From Solen grandis (taxonomy: Eukaryota; Mollusca; Bivalvia; Adapedonta; Solenidae), in NCBI GenBank assembly GCA_021229015.1, contig CM037789.1, forward strand, positions 31,978,036 through 32,042,035: 64,000 nt of DNA, read 5' to 3'. Within the stretch, counting starts at the first letter, position 1, and the number at the start of each line of letters is the position of its first letter. Below the pieces are notes generated by a model. That model had not been told where the DNA came from. It made no database searches and was given only the letters and a program-made list of their open reading frames with translations. Positions 1 through 11,200 of this stretch are shown one piece after another. A program made the translations under genes and the position numbers.

Positions 1-62
1 CTTGACTGTTTGCTTGTTTTGTGCCACATCAACAGTATTTTGATCATTTTGTGACTTTGCAG
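1..62 (-). mobile_element. possible SINE tail remnant
   Basis: The order of words here (TTGTTT run, then a CACA..ACAGTATTTTGATCATTT block) resembles the tail of the minus-strand SINE at 7925-8046, but with many substitutions. It is at best a decayed copy and could be chance. Confidence 0.25.
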
Positions 63-535
63 TTAGATACTGATTAAGAAGGTGCTTGGACACCATAGTA
101 TCAAGCAGTCTTGGAACACTCCTTTATGAACTGTTAGCACTACATACCTTAACAAGGAGTTAACACTGATACACTATAAGAGAAGGTGAAGGACCTTCTT
201 AAATCTGGAAACTTCCGAAATACAATATTCTGGGTCCCGAAATTTCTCCTTCTGTTTTCTATATAAATCATACTTCTGAATTCAGAAACTTACAAATGTA
301 GACATAAACATAAATCTACCAACAAATTGGAAACAAGTTTAAAAGAAAAATTACTATAAAGCAATGGTTCCAAGATTCTGTTTCGTGATCTAGCTTTATG
401 TACCACTGCAAAATGATGCCACTATCTGTAACAACCTGCGATGGATACTCTGACAGCTTGCTGCGCCCCAACTAATGTAGCATAATAAACACTTCTGGCT
501 GCAACACAAACTTCAAAGGCATTAGAAATTTTCAC

Positions 536-711
536 CTTCACAGTCAAGAAGATCTGCAACTGACATATTTCCTGTCTGTCTTGATACTTGACCCCTGACT
601 AATTTAGCCAAGGCATGTGTGCAAAACATAGCATGCAAAACCAACTGTTGCATGATGGGGTCCAATTCGTACAAGTGAAATGAATTGCTCCAGGTGATCA
701 TGTAGTGCATC
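536..711 (-). CDS. possible internal exon, unknown protein
   Basis: A minus-strand frame stays open for about 58 codons between a splice-acceptor-like site (TTTTTCATCAG, AG at 713-712) and a donor-like site (GAAG|GTGAAA, GT at 535-534). The frame starts with ATG at 710 and reads MHYMITWSNSFHLYELD, later GQVSRQTGNMSVADLLDCE. The composition is ordinary soluble protein with no low-complexity bias, but I recognise no family. Beyond the donor the frame hits a stop at 522-524, as expected for an intron. No neighbouring exon was found, and an open stretch of this length can arise by chance in a 64-kb window. Read it as a hypothesis. Confidence 0.22.
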
Positions 712-1951
712 CTGATGAAAAATGTGCGGCTAATTTCTTCTTGCCAGAAACTTCCCCTGACTTTTCCTGTTGTTTGTAAGTTAATACTGTTGGCTTAGCA
801 GGGTCACTTGGTTAATTGTGATATATGTTTTTTGTTGATATTTTATTGATTTGTTTTTTTGTTATTTGGTTGTTGTTGTTTTGGGTTTTTTTTACTTTTT
901 GTTTTGTGGGATTTGAAACCTGGTAGCAATTTTTTTATTTTTTTCTTGGCAATGAAAATTTTTTTTTTTTTGGCTTGCATTAATGAGCCATTATGATCAA
1001 AAAGTTTTTTTTTTTTATTTCTCAACATGGCCAGCCATGTGCACTATTTGGGTCAAATAAAGATATAACTTAAAAAAAAGACTGCTTTTCTCCTACATGA
1101 GGCCTTTATCAAATCTGATAATACTTTTAAATCTTGTATGGAATCATTGTAAAACAATACAGTAAACATACAAATTGTCCACTGCATGATGATACTCAAC
1201 ATGAAAATTGGATAGCCATTATTAGTGATTGTTTTATGCCATTAAGCAGCATTTTCATCCACTGCCCAATTATGTGAGGAATTCCATTCCTGAAAGAGAA
1301 TACACTTTACGACTCGGACTGATTATTTTCAGTACCATTGACCCATGTAAGGAAATCAATCCCTGAAAGAAGAAGCTTGCATGATACTTTCCAAGAACGG
1401 AATGTGGACTATCCATTTCGGGTTTCATGATCTGGATCAGTTAAAGGCTTGCATGCTAACACATCCGAGTCACTTGAGGCTTGCTTCCAGAGTCTGGCTC
1501 CACAAATCAGGCGTTGTCTAAGGTGGGCACACAAAATGCCAAAGATGATACCATAATGCTTTTATCTGAATTGGACAATATCAACCATGCCAGAACTTTT
1601 GAAAACCTCTGTTAGACACCAAAATGATATCCCACCTTCTTAAATTAGATATTTTTTTTATTTGAACAGAAAAAAAATTTGCTTGTAGACCACTCCTTGA
1701 GGGGGAAAATAATACTGACATATCTTTCAGAGAATATACTCTCTCTTGGCAGATTCTGCCTATGCATTATGTTATGTGGGTGGAGGCTCTTTTTTATCCT
1801 CTTGAGAAATATGATTAACCTATCAATTTTCATTCATTTCTTTGCTTTCTTTTTGCAATTGATTGATGATTTGAGGTTTTCACTGAATTTGACTTCCGAG
1901 AAAGTACAGCATGATTGAGAGTCAAAAAATACCAGAACAATTCAGAGAGAG

Positions 1952-2155
1952 TGGGAGAGTCCTGAATAAGAAATAAAAATAAAATAGCAGAGGGAAAAAT
2001 AAAACAAGTCTACCAGAGAACAATAGACTCTTGTGGCAAGGTACAACCTCATTTGTAGTAAAAAAAAAATTTGGCAGAGTCTTAAAAAAGAAATTAAAAT
2101 GGAATACAAGGGAAAAAATAACAAACAAACAATTCTGCCAAAGAACAATAGAGCT
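1952..2155. repeat. imperfect direct duplication, ~125 bp period
   Basis: Two purine-rich segments (about 1952-2030 and 2078-2152) both run from AGAGTC through A-rich sequence and AGGGAAAAA to AGAACAATAGA. They are diverged tandem copies with no recognised function. Confidence 0.5.
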
Positions 2156-3700
2156 TCCCTTTGTTCAGTGAGCTTAGCAGTCGCTATCATTAACAGTTGC
2201 AGACCTGCTATATATCAGTGTGCAAGTGTTAGCTAACGTAAGCCACTATTAGCTGTATTGAACACAGGGATGTACTGAATCCTGACGTAAAGCCTGAAAA
2301 CTGTTCCATCACAACTTGTTCAATCTCCGATGGAGCTGCTCCCAATCAGAACAGCTTCATAAAAAAACAGTTCAACACTCTTGAACGAAGAGGGTGCAAG
2401 ATGCAGGAAATCATTTGTAAACTTTCAAATTCCTCTCCCAGCTGACACTGCATGAAATATAGGCTCGATGACTGCACCACCTGACTGCGCGATGCCACAA
2501 TACCATTATTCACAGTCCTATAGCCGTATCAGATACCTCCTGATACCAGGGTGTCTTCCCAACATGCACTTGAAATGTGTGAACTTGGGTGTGGAAAAAC
2601 TGAATAAAGACAAGATAGATTGATATCAAGTTTGTCTGCAGGAGATTTGACTTTATGCTCCATTTCTATATGATAAGTTAAGCAGGAAGATCCTGGATTT
2701 TTGAATAACAGGCATGCTGTTTTTGCTGCAAACAGAGTCGTCTGTTAGTGTTTGAAAAGAGAAAGTGATATATGTAGTAAACAAAGCCAGTCTTGTAGAA
2801 TAAAGAGATATCACAGTAGAACTTTATTCTATTGTTAGCCTGTTGTAAATTTTCTTTTTAACACAGGTGTGTCTCCAAATGACTGAAGATTTGGTAAAAT
2901 AGTATTTCAAGTTTCAAATTCAAGAAATATGCAATCCAGTATCTCATTTTTTTTTTTTATTCAATGAGAAGAGAATAAACTTTAGAGAACAATTCACCAT
3001 CATGAATATATGACTCCTACCACATTATCAATTCTTTTTAATTTTTCTGCTGTTCTTCTCAGCAACAGTAACTGAAAACAAATTTTAAAATAAACTAAAA
3101 CGAAAAAAAAAAAATCTGAAAAAAGATCTAAGCACTCAGACTGACTATAACAGATCCATCTTATTTTTTACATCAGGTGAAAATTGATCAAGATATTCTT
3201 CTAATATGAACAAACTATTAGCAGATAACCCTGACAAAAATGACTAAACGAAGACTACAGATTGACACCTATCTACTGTAGCAATCTCCACCGTCTGATT
3301 AATTTCATCTTGGGCAGGTTTATAAAGCCGAGTCATCCTCTCCTTCTTAGGCCCTGCCAGCAACTCGGAGAGGATTGCTGATAAGCCTCGAAGAAAATTG
3401 AAGACTTTATCACAGAGGAAAATTACCTGAGGATTTGCACTTAGTGGATAGGGGGAATGTCTTTAGCTTCTATGTGTTTTCAATCTCCAGACCTTGAGGT
3501 TTTCATCACATTATGTTTATTAGCTATTCATAGCTTATGTTATTCTGTTGTAAAATATGTCTCGAGACTATAAATAAAATTTGAACTTGAACATACCTTA
3601 TGTTTTATAGTATGAGTTAAGAGTAACATTCTGAGGTTCTGTCTCCAAATAGAGGTAGCATAATTAGTGAATCTTAAATACCTTTTAAGATAAGCTATAT

Positions 3701-3779
3701 GAGTTACTCGCAGGCTGATCTGGTTTTATGCTGTTCACATAGGTCTTTTCATGGTGTCCTCTATGAGGGAAAGGGTTAA
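3701..3779 (+). mobile_element. TTAA foldback MITE, 3' half
   Basis: This is the right half of the ~240-bp foldback element seen complete at 46169, 57042 and 58542. It starts in the central hairpin (GAGTTACTCGCAGGCTGATC) and ends in ATGAGGGAAAGGG followed by TTAA at 3776-3779. The left half is missing, so the copy is truncated at the hairpin centre. Confidence 0.75.
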
Positions 3780-3794
3780 GATGAGCTATATACA

Positions 3795-3985
3795 AGTAGT
3801 CAAACCTGTCTTAAGCTGTCAATCAATGAAACAAGGGAAAGTGGTCTCTTAACAGAGGTGGTTTCTAAATAAAGGTTAAACAAATAACAAAATGATAGAT
3901 TAGTAATATTAATGACCACTAAATACAGATTGACCACTAAATACTGACCACGAAATACAAGTTGACCACTTATACAGGTGCCATT
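3795..3985. mobile_element. DNA-transposon-like remnant
   Basis: The stretch opens with AGTCAAACCTGTCTTAAG, like the ends of Tc1/mariner-type non-autonomous elements. It continues with repeated TGACCACTAAATAC words (at about 3913, 3930 and 3944). No clean opposite terminus was found, so the class is uncertain. Confidence 0.35.
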
Positions 3986-4294
3986 GCACCATTTTTATGA
4001 CTTTGGTATATTACTGTACTGTGGTTGGGATCAAACTTACTACCAACTTAACTCCAGTTGCAGAAACTCTAAACACTCTCTTGAGGATGCAGACAAAATT
4101 TTCAGACCTGAGATGTTTAACTTGTACACATCATGCATGCTTCTATTTGAAACTGATCTCGCTTTTGATACAAAACAATGGTCAGGGACTCATAAAATGT
4201 TATTAGTGCTTGTCCTTTATAATTTAATGTAGCTGGAATGGCTACAAACTTGATTGAACAGCTAGAATCTTCTATAACTGATGGTACATGACTG

Positions 4295-4515
4295 TGTAGC
4301 GTGAAATTTAACCCTTTGGCTCATGAATAGTCAGAAGTTAATTGCCTTGATGTGCATATTAATTTAATTATTTCAATTTTACTCTAAAGGTTATATATAT
4401 GAAAACTGATTTTTCTTTGCCATGCAGACTATGTGGAATCTGTGCTACAATACTATATGACCCAACAGAGGGGACCTGATTAGAGTCCCGTTTGTTTGCC
4501 AATGTGTCATAACCA
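4295..4515 (-). repeat. interspersed repeat R, minus copy
   Basis: One of five copies of a ~190-220-bp dispersed repeat (others at 12878, 29899, 37425 and 44014). On the minus strand it reads from TGACACATTGGCAAAC through a TGTAGCACAGATTC block and GCATGGCAAAGAAAAATC to a TTCATGAG/AAGGGTTAAA end. It has no coding capacity. The AAGGGTTAAA end suggests a TTAA-associated MITE. Confidence 0.6.
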
Positions 4516-4556
4516 GTGATGGTTCAATTTGAGATTTCGGTACGATATATGATTTT

Positions 4557-5012
4557 AGCCTGAGATGGTACTAGGTATTTTCGAGAACACGGAACCTGAG
4601 ATGGTACTAGGTATTTTCTAGAACACGGAGCCTGAGATGGTACTAGGTATTTTCGAGAACACTGAGCCTGAGATGTACAACACAACCTGAGATGGTACTA
4701 GGTATTTTCGAGAACACGGAGCTGAGATGGTACTAGGTATTTTCGAGAACACGGAGCCTGAGATGGTACTAGGTATTTTCGAGAACACGGAACCTGAGAT
4801 GGTACTAGGTATTTTCGAGAACACGGAGCCTGAGATGGTACTAGGTATTTTCGAGAACACGGAACCTGAGATGGTACTAGGTATTTTCGAGAACACGGAG
4901 CCTGAGATTGTACTAGGTATTTTGGAGAACACGGAGCCTGAGATGATACTAGGTTTTTTCGAGAACACAGAGTCTGAGATGTACTAGGTATTTTCGAGAA
5001 CACGGAGCCTGA
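4557..5012. repeat. 36-bp tandem array, about 12 copies
   Basis: Unit: CCTGAGATGGTACTAGGTAT followed by TTTCGAGAACACGGAG. From about 4723 the period is exactly 36; the left part has one shortened unit (4669-4688) and a 34-bp unit. Because 36 is divisible by three, long frames are open on both strands: EMVLGIFENTEP on plus, and SVFSKIPSTISG plus a second frame on minus. No start, splice or codon evidence supports translation, so I treat it as a minisatellite. Confidence 0.92.
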
Positions 5013-6016
5013 AGATTCTATGGATTCTATGTATAGGATATAGTCTATTAAGACATTTCTACAGGCAATAGAGATCTGAAGCAAGCATAGGTTTCTATTG
5101 TCTGTATAAAAGTCTTAACAGATTCTATCTGACTTAGAAGTCATCCTGGATTTGTGAACATGGATTTTGTCAAATAGTACAATCTATAAAATAGAAACGC
5201 GTTCTACAAAAATAAATCCATGATGAATTTAAATTTTCAGAGCTTCAGACTGGTCACAAATTTTGGGTGACTTCTACATTGGATCATTTTAAATAAAGTC
5301 CTAAGGTTTTGGGGCTTCAGTCTAGCCAAATCTATAGGACCAAATGATGTATTAACTGGTATTGAATTGTCACCTACACAGGACCAAGCCTCTCACTGCT
5401 ACTGAATGATGTATCAGTCTATTGCATTGGAAAATCAGCATGTTTGATGCCTTTGGTGTGTAGGCAAACCAATATATCAGCATCCTCATACACTCTGACA
5501 TACTGCATACAGCCAAAATAAATTGAAAAAGATTGTTTCACTGGCCATTACTCCATCACAGCTTTCAACAGATGGGTTATTTATCCAAAGTGTGTTAGGG
5601 GGGAAAAATGATAAGTGTGAGGATGATACATCAGAACAGATAAGAATTTCTTTTAAAGAATTGCAGGTTTTGAAAATATGGCTTTCAGAGCGCCTTTTGG
5701 CTACCACAGGCAGATTTTTTTTGTCATTATCCCATTGAAGACAAATGGCATGATATCAGTATCAATATCCTCAACAAACCACAGCACTTGGAACAAGGTA
5801 GCTTGCATTTTGCCACACGTAACCTAAATAATATCATTGTTCCACAGAACAGACATGCTACAGACAATTGGTATGATACTACTGTCACCACCCTCCAATA
5901 ATGACACTCTACAAAATCAAACTCCAGTCAATCCTTCAAGTATGATGCCACACTGAAACAGTGCAGTATCTCACCACAGGCATGTAGATTGATGAAACAT
6001 TAAGTTTCGTCCCATT
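5013..6016. other. no feature seen, one weak open frame
   Basis: Nothing recognisable apart from a plus-strand open frame at 5523-5738 (71 codons, opening at TTG, no ATG). It reads in part SEQIRISFKELQVLKIWLSE, which is protein-like, but the opposite strand is open over the same stretch and no splice pair stands out. Confidence 0.45.
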
Positions 6017-6231
6017 TTAACCCTTTCCCTCATATAGACTCATTTTGATGCACTCAGTAGGTACCACATAAAGCCTGATTTGCAGAAAACCACAGTTAAA
6101 CCTTACCAAATTCAATTACAAAATCCTCATTTCCAGACCACTGAGGAGCAGCGAACAGCATAAAACCTGATCAGCCTGCGAGTTACTCGCATAGGTCTTT
6201 TCATGGTTTCCTCTATGAGGGAAAGGGATAA
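6017..6231 (+). mobile_element. TTAA foldback MITE, internally deleted
   Basis: The left end is TTAA then CCCTTTCCCTCAT (6017-6033); the right end is ATGAGGGAAAGGG followed by a mutated ATAA. The second arm of the central hairpin is gone: GAGTTACTCGC runs straight into ATAGGTCTTTT. It was therefore a foldback copy that lost one stem arm. Confidence 0.85.
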
Positions 6232-6299
6232 ACTACATGTAACTTCCAGATAACACACATGTTCAAAATTTTTTTTCTAGAATCCGCAATTTGATCTCC

Positions 6300-6518
6300 T
6301 TACAGTGATTCTTTTCCTTCTATAAATAAGGAAGGGACACAAATTGATTCACAATTCAAAAGTGTATTTTTGACAGAGGCATGGTTGAAACCCTTCCTAT
6401 TCAGCTGAATTAATTTCAAAGTGCTTCTCTTCCACAATATCTCCGTTTCTTGAATATATATACACCATTCCCAACCATTTAGCAGAATGGTTGCAAAGTA
6501 TTCTGTCTTAGCCCACAT
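6300..6518 (-). other. 72-codon open frame, unrecognised
   Basis: A minus-strand frame starts with a true ATG at 6518 and ends with TAA. It reads MWAKTEYFATILLNGWEWCI at the start and has no signal peptide, domain or repeat. There is no splice or poly(A) support and no homology I can name, so it is probably a chance frame. Confidence 0.15.
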
Positions 6519-6594
6519 TTTCTCCTCACAATATCAGCAGAAACACAACTACATTTTTTATCACAATTTTGAGAAAAACAAAGGTAATTTGCAC

Positions 6595-6652
6595 AAACGA
6601 AGGGGTACCGGACCCATTCACAATTCAAGGAAAAAAATCACTGCCTTAAAAT
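6595..6652 (+). repeat. short dispersed repeat shared with 49655
   Basis: About 50 bp centred on AAGGGGTACCGGACCCA also occurs at 49655-49705 with a few substitutions. It is probably the edge of a decayed interspersed element. Confidence 0.55.
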
Positions 6653-6738
6653 AACTAGAATCAGAAAGTGAATAATTATATCAAAAGGCAATAAACTTCT
6701 AATGTATATCTCAAACTGCCATATTTGCTGGAAAACAC

Positions 6739-6752
6739 ACACACACACACAA
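6739..6752. repeat. (AC)n microsatellite
   Basis: A short perfect dinucleotide run of seven units. Confidence 0.9.
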
Positions 6753-6867
6753 AATGACCACTTTACATCAGCACTGAGTAATTTAAACCTTATTCCCTGT
6801 ATTTTCATTAATCAAAACAAAAAGCATTAATTAAGTCTTCTTTTTGTTTAAATGCCCATCCCACAAT

Positions 6868-7180
6868 TTTATCAATTCAAGGGCCATTAATTTGAAGTAT
6901 CTGGGACTTTCCAGTGGGTTATCATACTTATTCTGCTAATACACACTGTGACCAAGTTTGGTAAAGATAATTCATGTTTGTCAAAGTCACAGCAATTCAT
7001 CAATTCAAGGGCCATAACTCTGGAATGTCTGGGGCATATGGTTTGGTTATCAAACTTTGCCAAGAAAGTATGCTGTTACCCATTATCACCAAGTTTGGTA
7101 AAGAACTAATCTGACCCCACCCTCCCACCTGCCCGCTGAAGGTGAACTCATAATATGTCCCATCATCCGACAGGTGTATT
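6868..7180 (+). mobile_element. degraded pearl-like core, 128-bp period
   Basis: Two diverged units begin ATCAATTCAAGGGCCAT at 6871 and 6999 and include CCAAGTTTGGTAAAGA. The right flank (TGTCCCATCATCCGACAGGT, then ATTAAAAA) looks like an A-ended terminus of the pearl/HINE type. The left end is not identifiable. The same sequence family recurs at 52250-52560. Confidence 0.55.
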
Positions 7181-7924
7181 AAAAATGTGACAATATATGA
7201 TTTCTTTCTTCATTTGAATAATCATTTTAAGATTTTTATTTTCAAAGTGAGTCACATGATTCAGGCTCCTACTTATAACAAATACAAAGTCAATTCAAAA
7301 AAGAAAAAGAAGGAAAGACAAAAAAAAAAAAACCTGGTTCATTGGATAGAACTATTTAGATTCAAGGCGTCAACTTGCTCTTAAGTCCCGCTGTCAGACA
7401 TCTCAATTCCGAGCCAAATTATGGTGTTTATTTCCTCTCTGCATTTTTTCTTCCTCCCTCAATTTATTTTGATGGACTCATTAGGAAGAAGTTGGCCTCT
7501 CTACAACTTCACCCACCTGTTGCTACCAGACCATACATCTTCCAGACAACTCGGAAACTTCTGGAGTCTAAACACAGCCACTGAAGAGTTGTTGCTACAG
7601 AGTTGGCACTCAGTTGACAATAAATTCTCCCAGTTTCTCTGTGGGCATGTGTTTATAGCTGAGGTAATGACCCATAATGACTGGTGCTGACACCTGGTGA
7701 TTGACTGTCTCAATGTCGTTCAATCCTGCATCTTTGGCATCTCTAGTGAATTAAAGTCAGACAACAATTGAGGGAAAAAATCAAAGTGCTGGAAGTGATC
7801 AGAAAAAAGGAGAGAATATCAAATACATGAATAGATACTGCTTTTTGCGAATGTAGTTTTCTCTCTACAGATTTTAATATAAGCTATTTATGACACATTT
7901 CTTAATTTTTAATTTGAGCAGCTG
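7181..7924. other. no gene recognised
   Basis: AT-rich, with an A run at 7320-7331. Overlapping open frames on both strands at 7375-7713 are short and start-less; none resembles a known family. Confidence 0.5.
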
Positions 7925-8046
7925 CGATACTTGTTTGTTTGTTTGTTGGGTTTAACGTCACACTGACAGTATTTCAGTCATTTGGAGACAATGTCTACTT
8001 GAGACAGATATAGTGCTGCCACACTGCAGTATCACACCATAGACCA
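7925..8046 (-). mobile_element. tRNA-type SINE, 3' part
   Basis: Read on the minus strand, this matches the body and tail of the SINE at 47905: ..GTGTGATACTGCAGTGTGGC.., GTCTCAAGTAGACATTGTC, CCAAATGACTGAAATACTG, then an AAAC-repeat tail (plus strand (GTTT)n at 7932-7948). The element stops abruptly at 8046, where the hAT-like end begins. The head is absent. Confidence 0.75.
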
Positions 8047-8215
8047 GGGATGGCGAAATCCATTGTCCGAGTTGTCCGAGTCGTACATTTGCCGGCACGG
8101 ACAGGTAAATTTTCACTGTTGACTTGTCCGTGGACAACCAAAAGTCCGAAACCGTAGCAAAAATTTAAATTCAAAAACTCTAAACTGCAACATTTCAACT
8201 GTAAAGATATGCCTG
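8047..8215. mobile_element. possible hAT-like left end
   Basis: The sequence CAGGGATGGCGAAATCC begins exactly where the SINE copy stops, and CAGGG..GGCGAAA is the usual style of a hAT terminus. The interior contains several TTGTCCG/CGGACA words (8067, 8097, 8126). No matching right end followed by CCATAGAC, the expected 8-bp duplication, was seen downstream. Confidence 0.35.
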
Positions 8216-11200
8216 ACGTTCATCTGTCAGACATTCTGTCAAATAAAGTTTATTTTTTGGCATCTTACAAAATGATCCGCATATTAAACCATTCCGTTTT
8301 GACTGGTTTCGTTTCTAAAATGTTAAGATATGAAAATTAAAGGTCAAAGTCAGCGCTCTAACGCACAGTCTATAATCGGTAAGTTCCTTGTCAAACCAAA
8401 TGGATCGATTCCAGGGCCTTTTCCCCCATCTTTGCAGTAGCCAGTTACCGGCTACTTCCCCAAGTCATATAACCAACTTTTTTCCCCAAAATATTCTACA
8501 AAATTTACTCTTCCTCAGAAAAAATCCCCATTTAATCGTATTATGAAAAACAGTAAAAAATAATTAACAACGCATGATTTTTATTTTTGTGAATTACCTA
8601 AGCAGGCAGACTGGTTATCAATATTGCTCACGTGGATACACGCTGGACCGAGAAAAATTGGCAAGCAGTCTACATCAAGACCTTCACCTATGTATTTCAC
8701 AGTAAGGGTAGGTTTGACAGTTGACACTTCAGTGTTGAAGTGTTGAGCAGGTTTTTCAGCAAATTACACTGATTGTATGGGTGAATGAAGGATATCATTA
8801 TTATTTAATTGCTAGTAGAAAAAAAGACAGTCATTTGTTAAGTTGTTACAGCTCTGATTTACGATCTAGTCAAACTTTTTCTGGCAAACGAAAGCGAGTG
8901 GTACAAACTAAATTATTGACTATGATACAATATTTTCTTGATCAACCCATCTTTCCCAATCTCATTTAAGTGTTTTATGAGTAATTAAAAAAAGAATCAG
9001 TCAATATGCCAACCTCGAAATCAAAGTCGGCGTGGAAAATTAAGTTACACACGAAGACTATCTAAAGCAATGTTCTGTATTGTTTATTACTTATTTCATT
9101 TCTAACTGCTAAAAATATATCCTCGAGTGCCCAAACTGCGCCCATCTAAGATTTAATTAGGAAATGCAACATTAATAAAATACATAGGATAAAAACTGTT
9201 CACGTACCAATTAATTCTATCAAATTCACACCCCCAAAATAATTCTTTTATAAATAATTATTCACTCGAAAATGACATATAATAAATTATGAGTCAAATA
9301 TAATTATGCCATCATTTTGTGTGGTCCTAACTCCGCCCCCTAGGTGACATCATAGCAATTGCGAATTTTACACATATGACTTCCATTTATAAATATGTAA
9401 ATACAGCAGATGGAATTTCTGAGATTCTTTTATTTTAAAAATTTGAGTGTAAAAGGGCCATTCTGAGTGGAAATCATTTTGTATTAAGAAAAAGACACAA
9501 AAAGAGTGGTGTGATATGAAATTTGCAATAATTATCAGTTTGAATCAAAATTTCGTACAAAAATCATCTCAATGATGCTCTCAACACTCAGCCACTGGGG
9601 CCAGTAGCTGCGGTACTCCAAATTAAGTCAACTGTTTCCCATCCTGACTTGGAAGACAGGGTTTTCTTCCAGTTTTTGTTTGATGCTTTGAGAAACTTAC
9701 ATCTATATCAAGTCTAGTTGTGCATACAGCATCATGGTTATGTTTGTGGTGGGTTGTTTTATCACAGAGTTATGGCCCTTTGTATCTTAAGCAATGTGTA
9801 CATAATGTGCATAAATTACTGTCTGCACTTCATCCAAAACACTGGACTTTCTAAATTGATATTACTGTCTTTTTCATGTGCAGCATTTTAGTAGCAATCA
9901 ACAATAAATCCCGAAACCACCAAATCAAGCATTCTGTAATACTTCCATTATTGGGCCAGTGGATAAATTCTGATATTGATGGCATATTTTTTTTAAACCA
10001 AATTTGGCATTCATGGATCTGATTCCCAGTATGAACAGTATACTACAGACCAAACGGGTCTAGCAAGGTTGAAAATCTGGCCCCCAAGCTCAGACAAAAC
10101 TGATCGCCTTTTATTAATCAAGAATCCTTACAAAAAGAATCTCTGCTTACTTGTGTGTCCAAAAGCCACAAATGCTTTAGGTAAGACTTACTGCAAAAAA
10201 GAAAACCAATCTTGAAAATCATAACTATAAAGCAAATAAATAAAACTCTTGGGTAATAGAGATTGGTCAGGCAGGATAAGGTTGCCTACAGTAGTTTTCA
10301 TTTCTTCAATACCTCCCAAATTGCCTTCCAGCACCAAGTGATATCCCAGCTTAAGTCCAGTGCTTACAAAACTTCAATAAAGCCATGTCACAACTGATGA
10401 CACTAGTAGAAAAAAAAACAAACTTTAATTGAATACAGATGTCAGGGCTTTCAAATGACTTTTTATCACCATGACCCAGTATAAATCAATCCAAGGTGTC
10501 CTACAGTAATGTTACCATTTGAATAGGAGTGTCAAATTTAACTCTATATTCTCCGATCTGTTAATAGATTGTTCACACCATTGGTCAGTTAATCATCAAG
10601 CACCTGTCAGAATTTGTTGTTTCCCTTGTCAGCGAAAGAATGATATATTGGACTCTGTTTAATTACTTTTTTGGGGAATCAAATTCTGAGATAGGAAAAA
10701 CGAAATTAATGAATACTCACACTGTTTATATCATAAATAGACATCAGGTTTCTGTAATGTTGGTCCAACTCAGAAACTGATCATGTATCTTTAAGTAAAC
10801 GTGCTGATGTATCATCGTAATGGGGTTACAGAATCAGATTTAGAAATGTTTCTTTCTTCCTCTCAAAAAAAAAAAAAATAAATAAATAAATAAAAGGGGC
10901 GGATGAGGAGGAAAAAAGAAATTGACTTATGGATTAATTGTTTTAATCAGTTTAAAAAAGAAAAAAAGAAAGAGAAATCATTTGATCTCTTTGACAATGA
11001 TTAGCACAATTCCAAGACTGGTAATGATTAGCATAATTCCAAGACTGGTAAATTGCTAAATTTGCCTTGTTATATAGTTAGGATGGTTACAAATTTTCCT
11101 ACACAATCTAATAATTATAGAACAGTAATGACAAGGAACATGACATGCCAAAATCTGAATTCCATGACTGCCAGTTTATAGATCTATGGAGAAACATGTC

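Larger units (their letters stand above)
63..3700. other. no gene recognised; AT-rich DNA
   Basis: Apart from the exon candidate at 536-711, I see no convincing gene here. Positions 840-1075 are very T-rich on the plus strand, with several runs of 8 to 12 T and an A run at the end; open frames on the minus strand there are lysine-rich by-products. 1952-2152 holds an imperfect direct duplication, listed separately. Confidence 0.6.

Noticed and set aside
1922..2236. Overlapping Phe/Leu- and Lys-rich open frames
   Set aside because: Low-complexity A/T-rich duplicated DNA; frames on both strands, no start or splice support.
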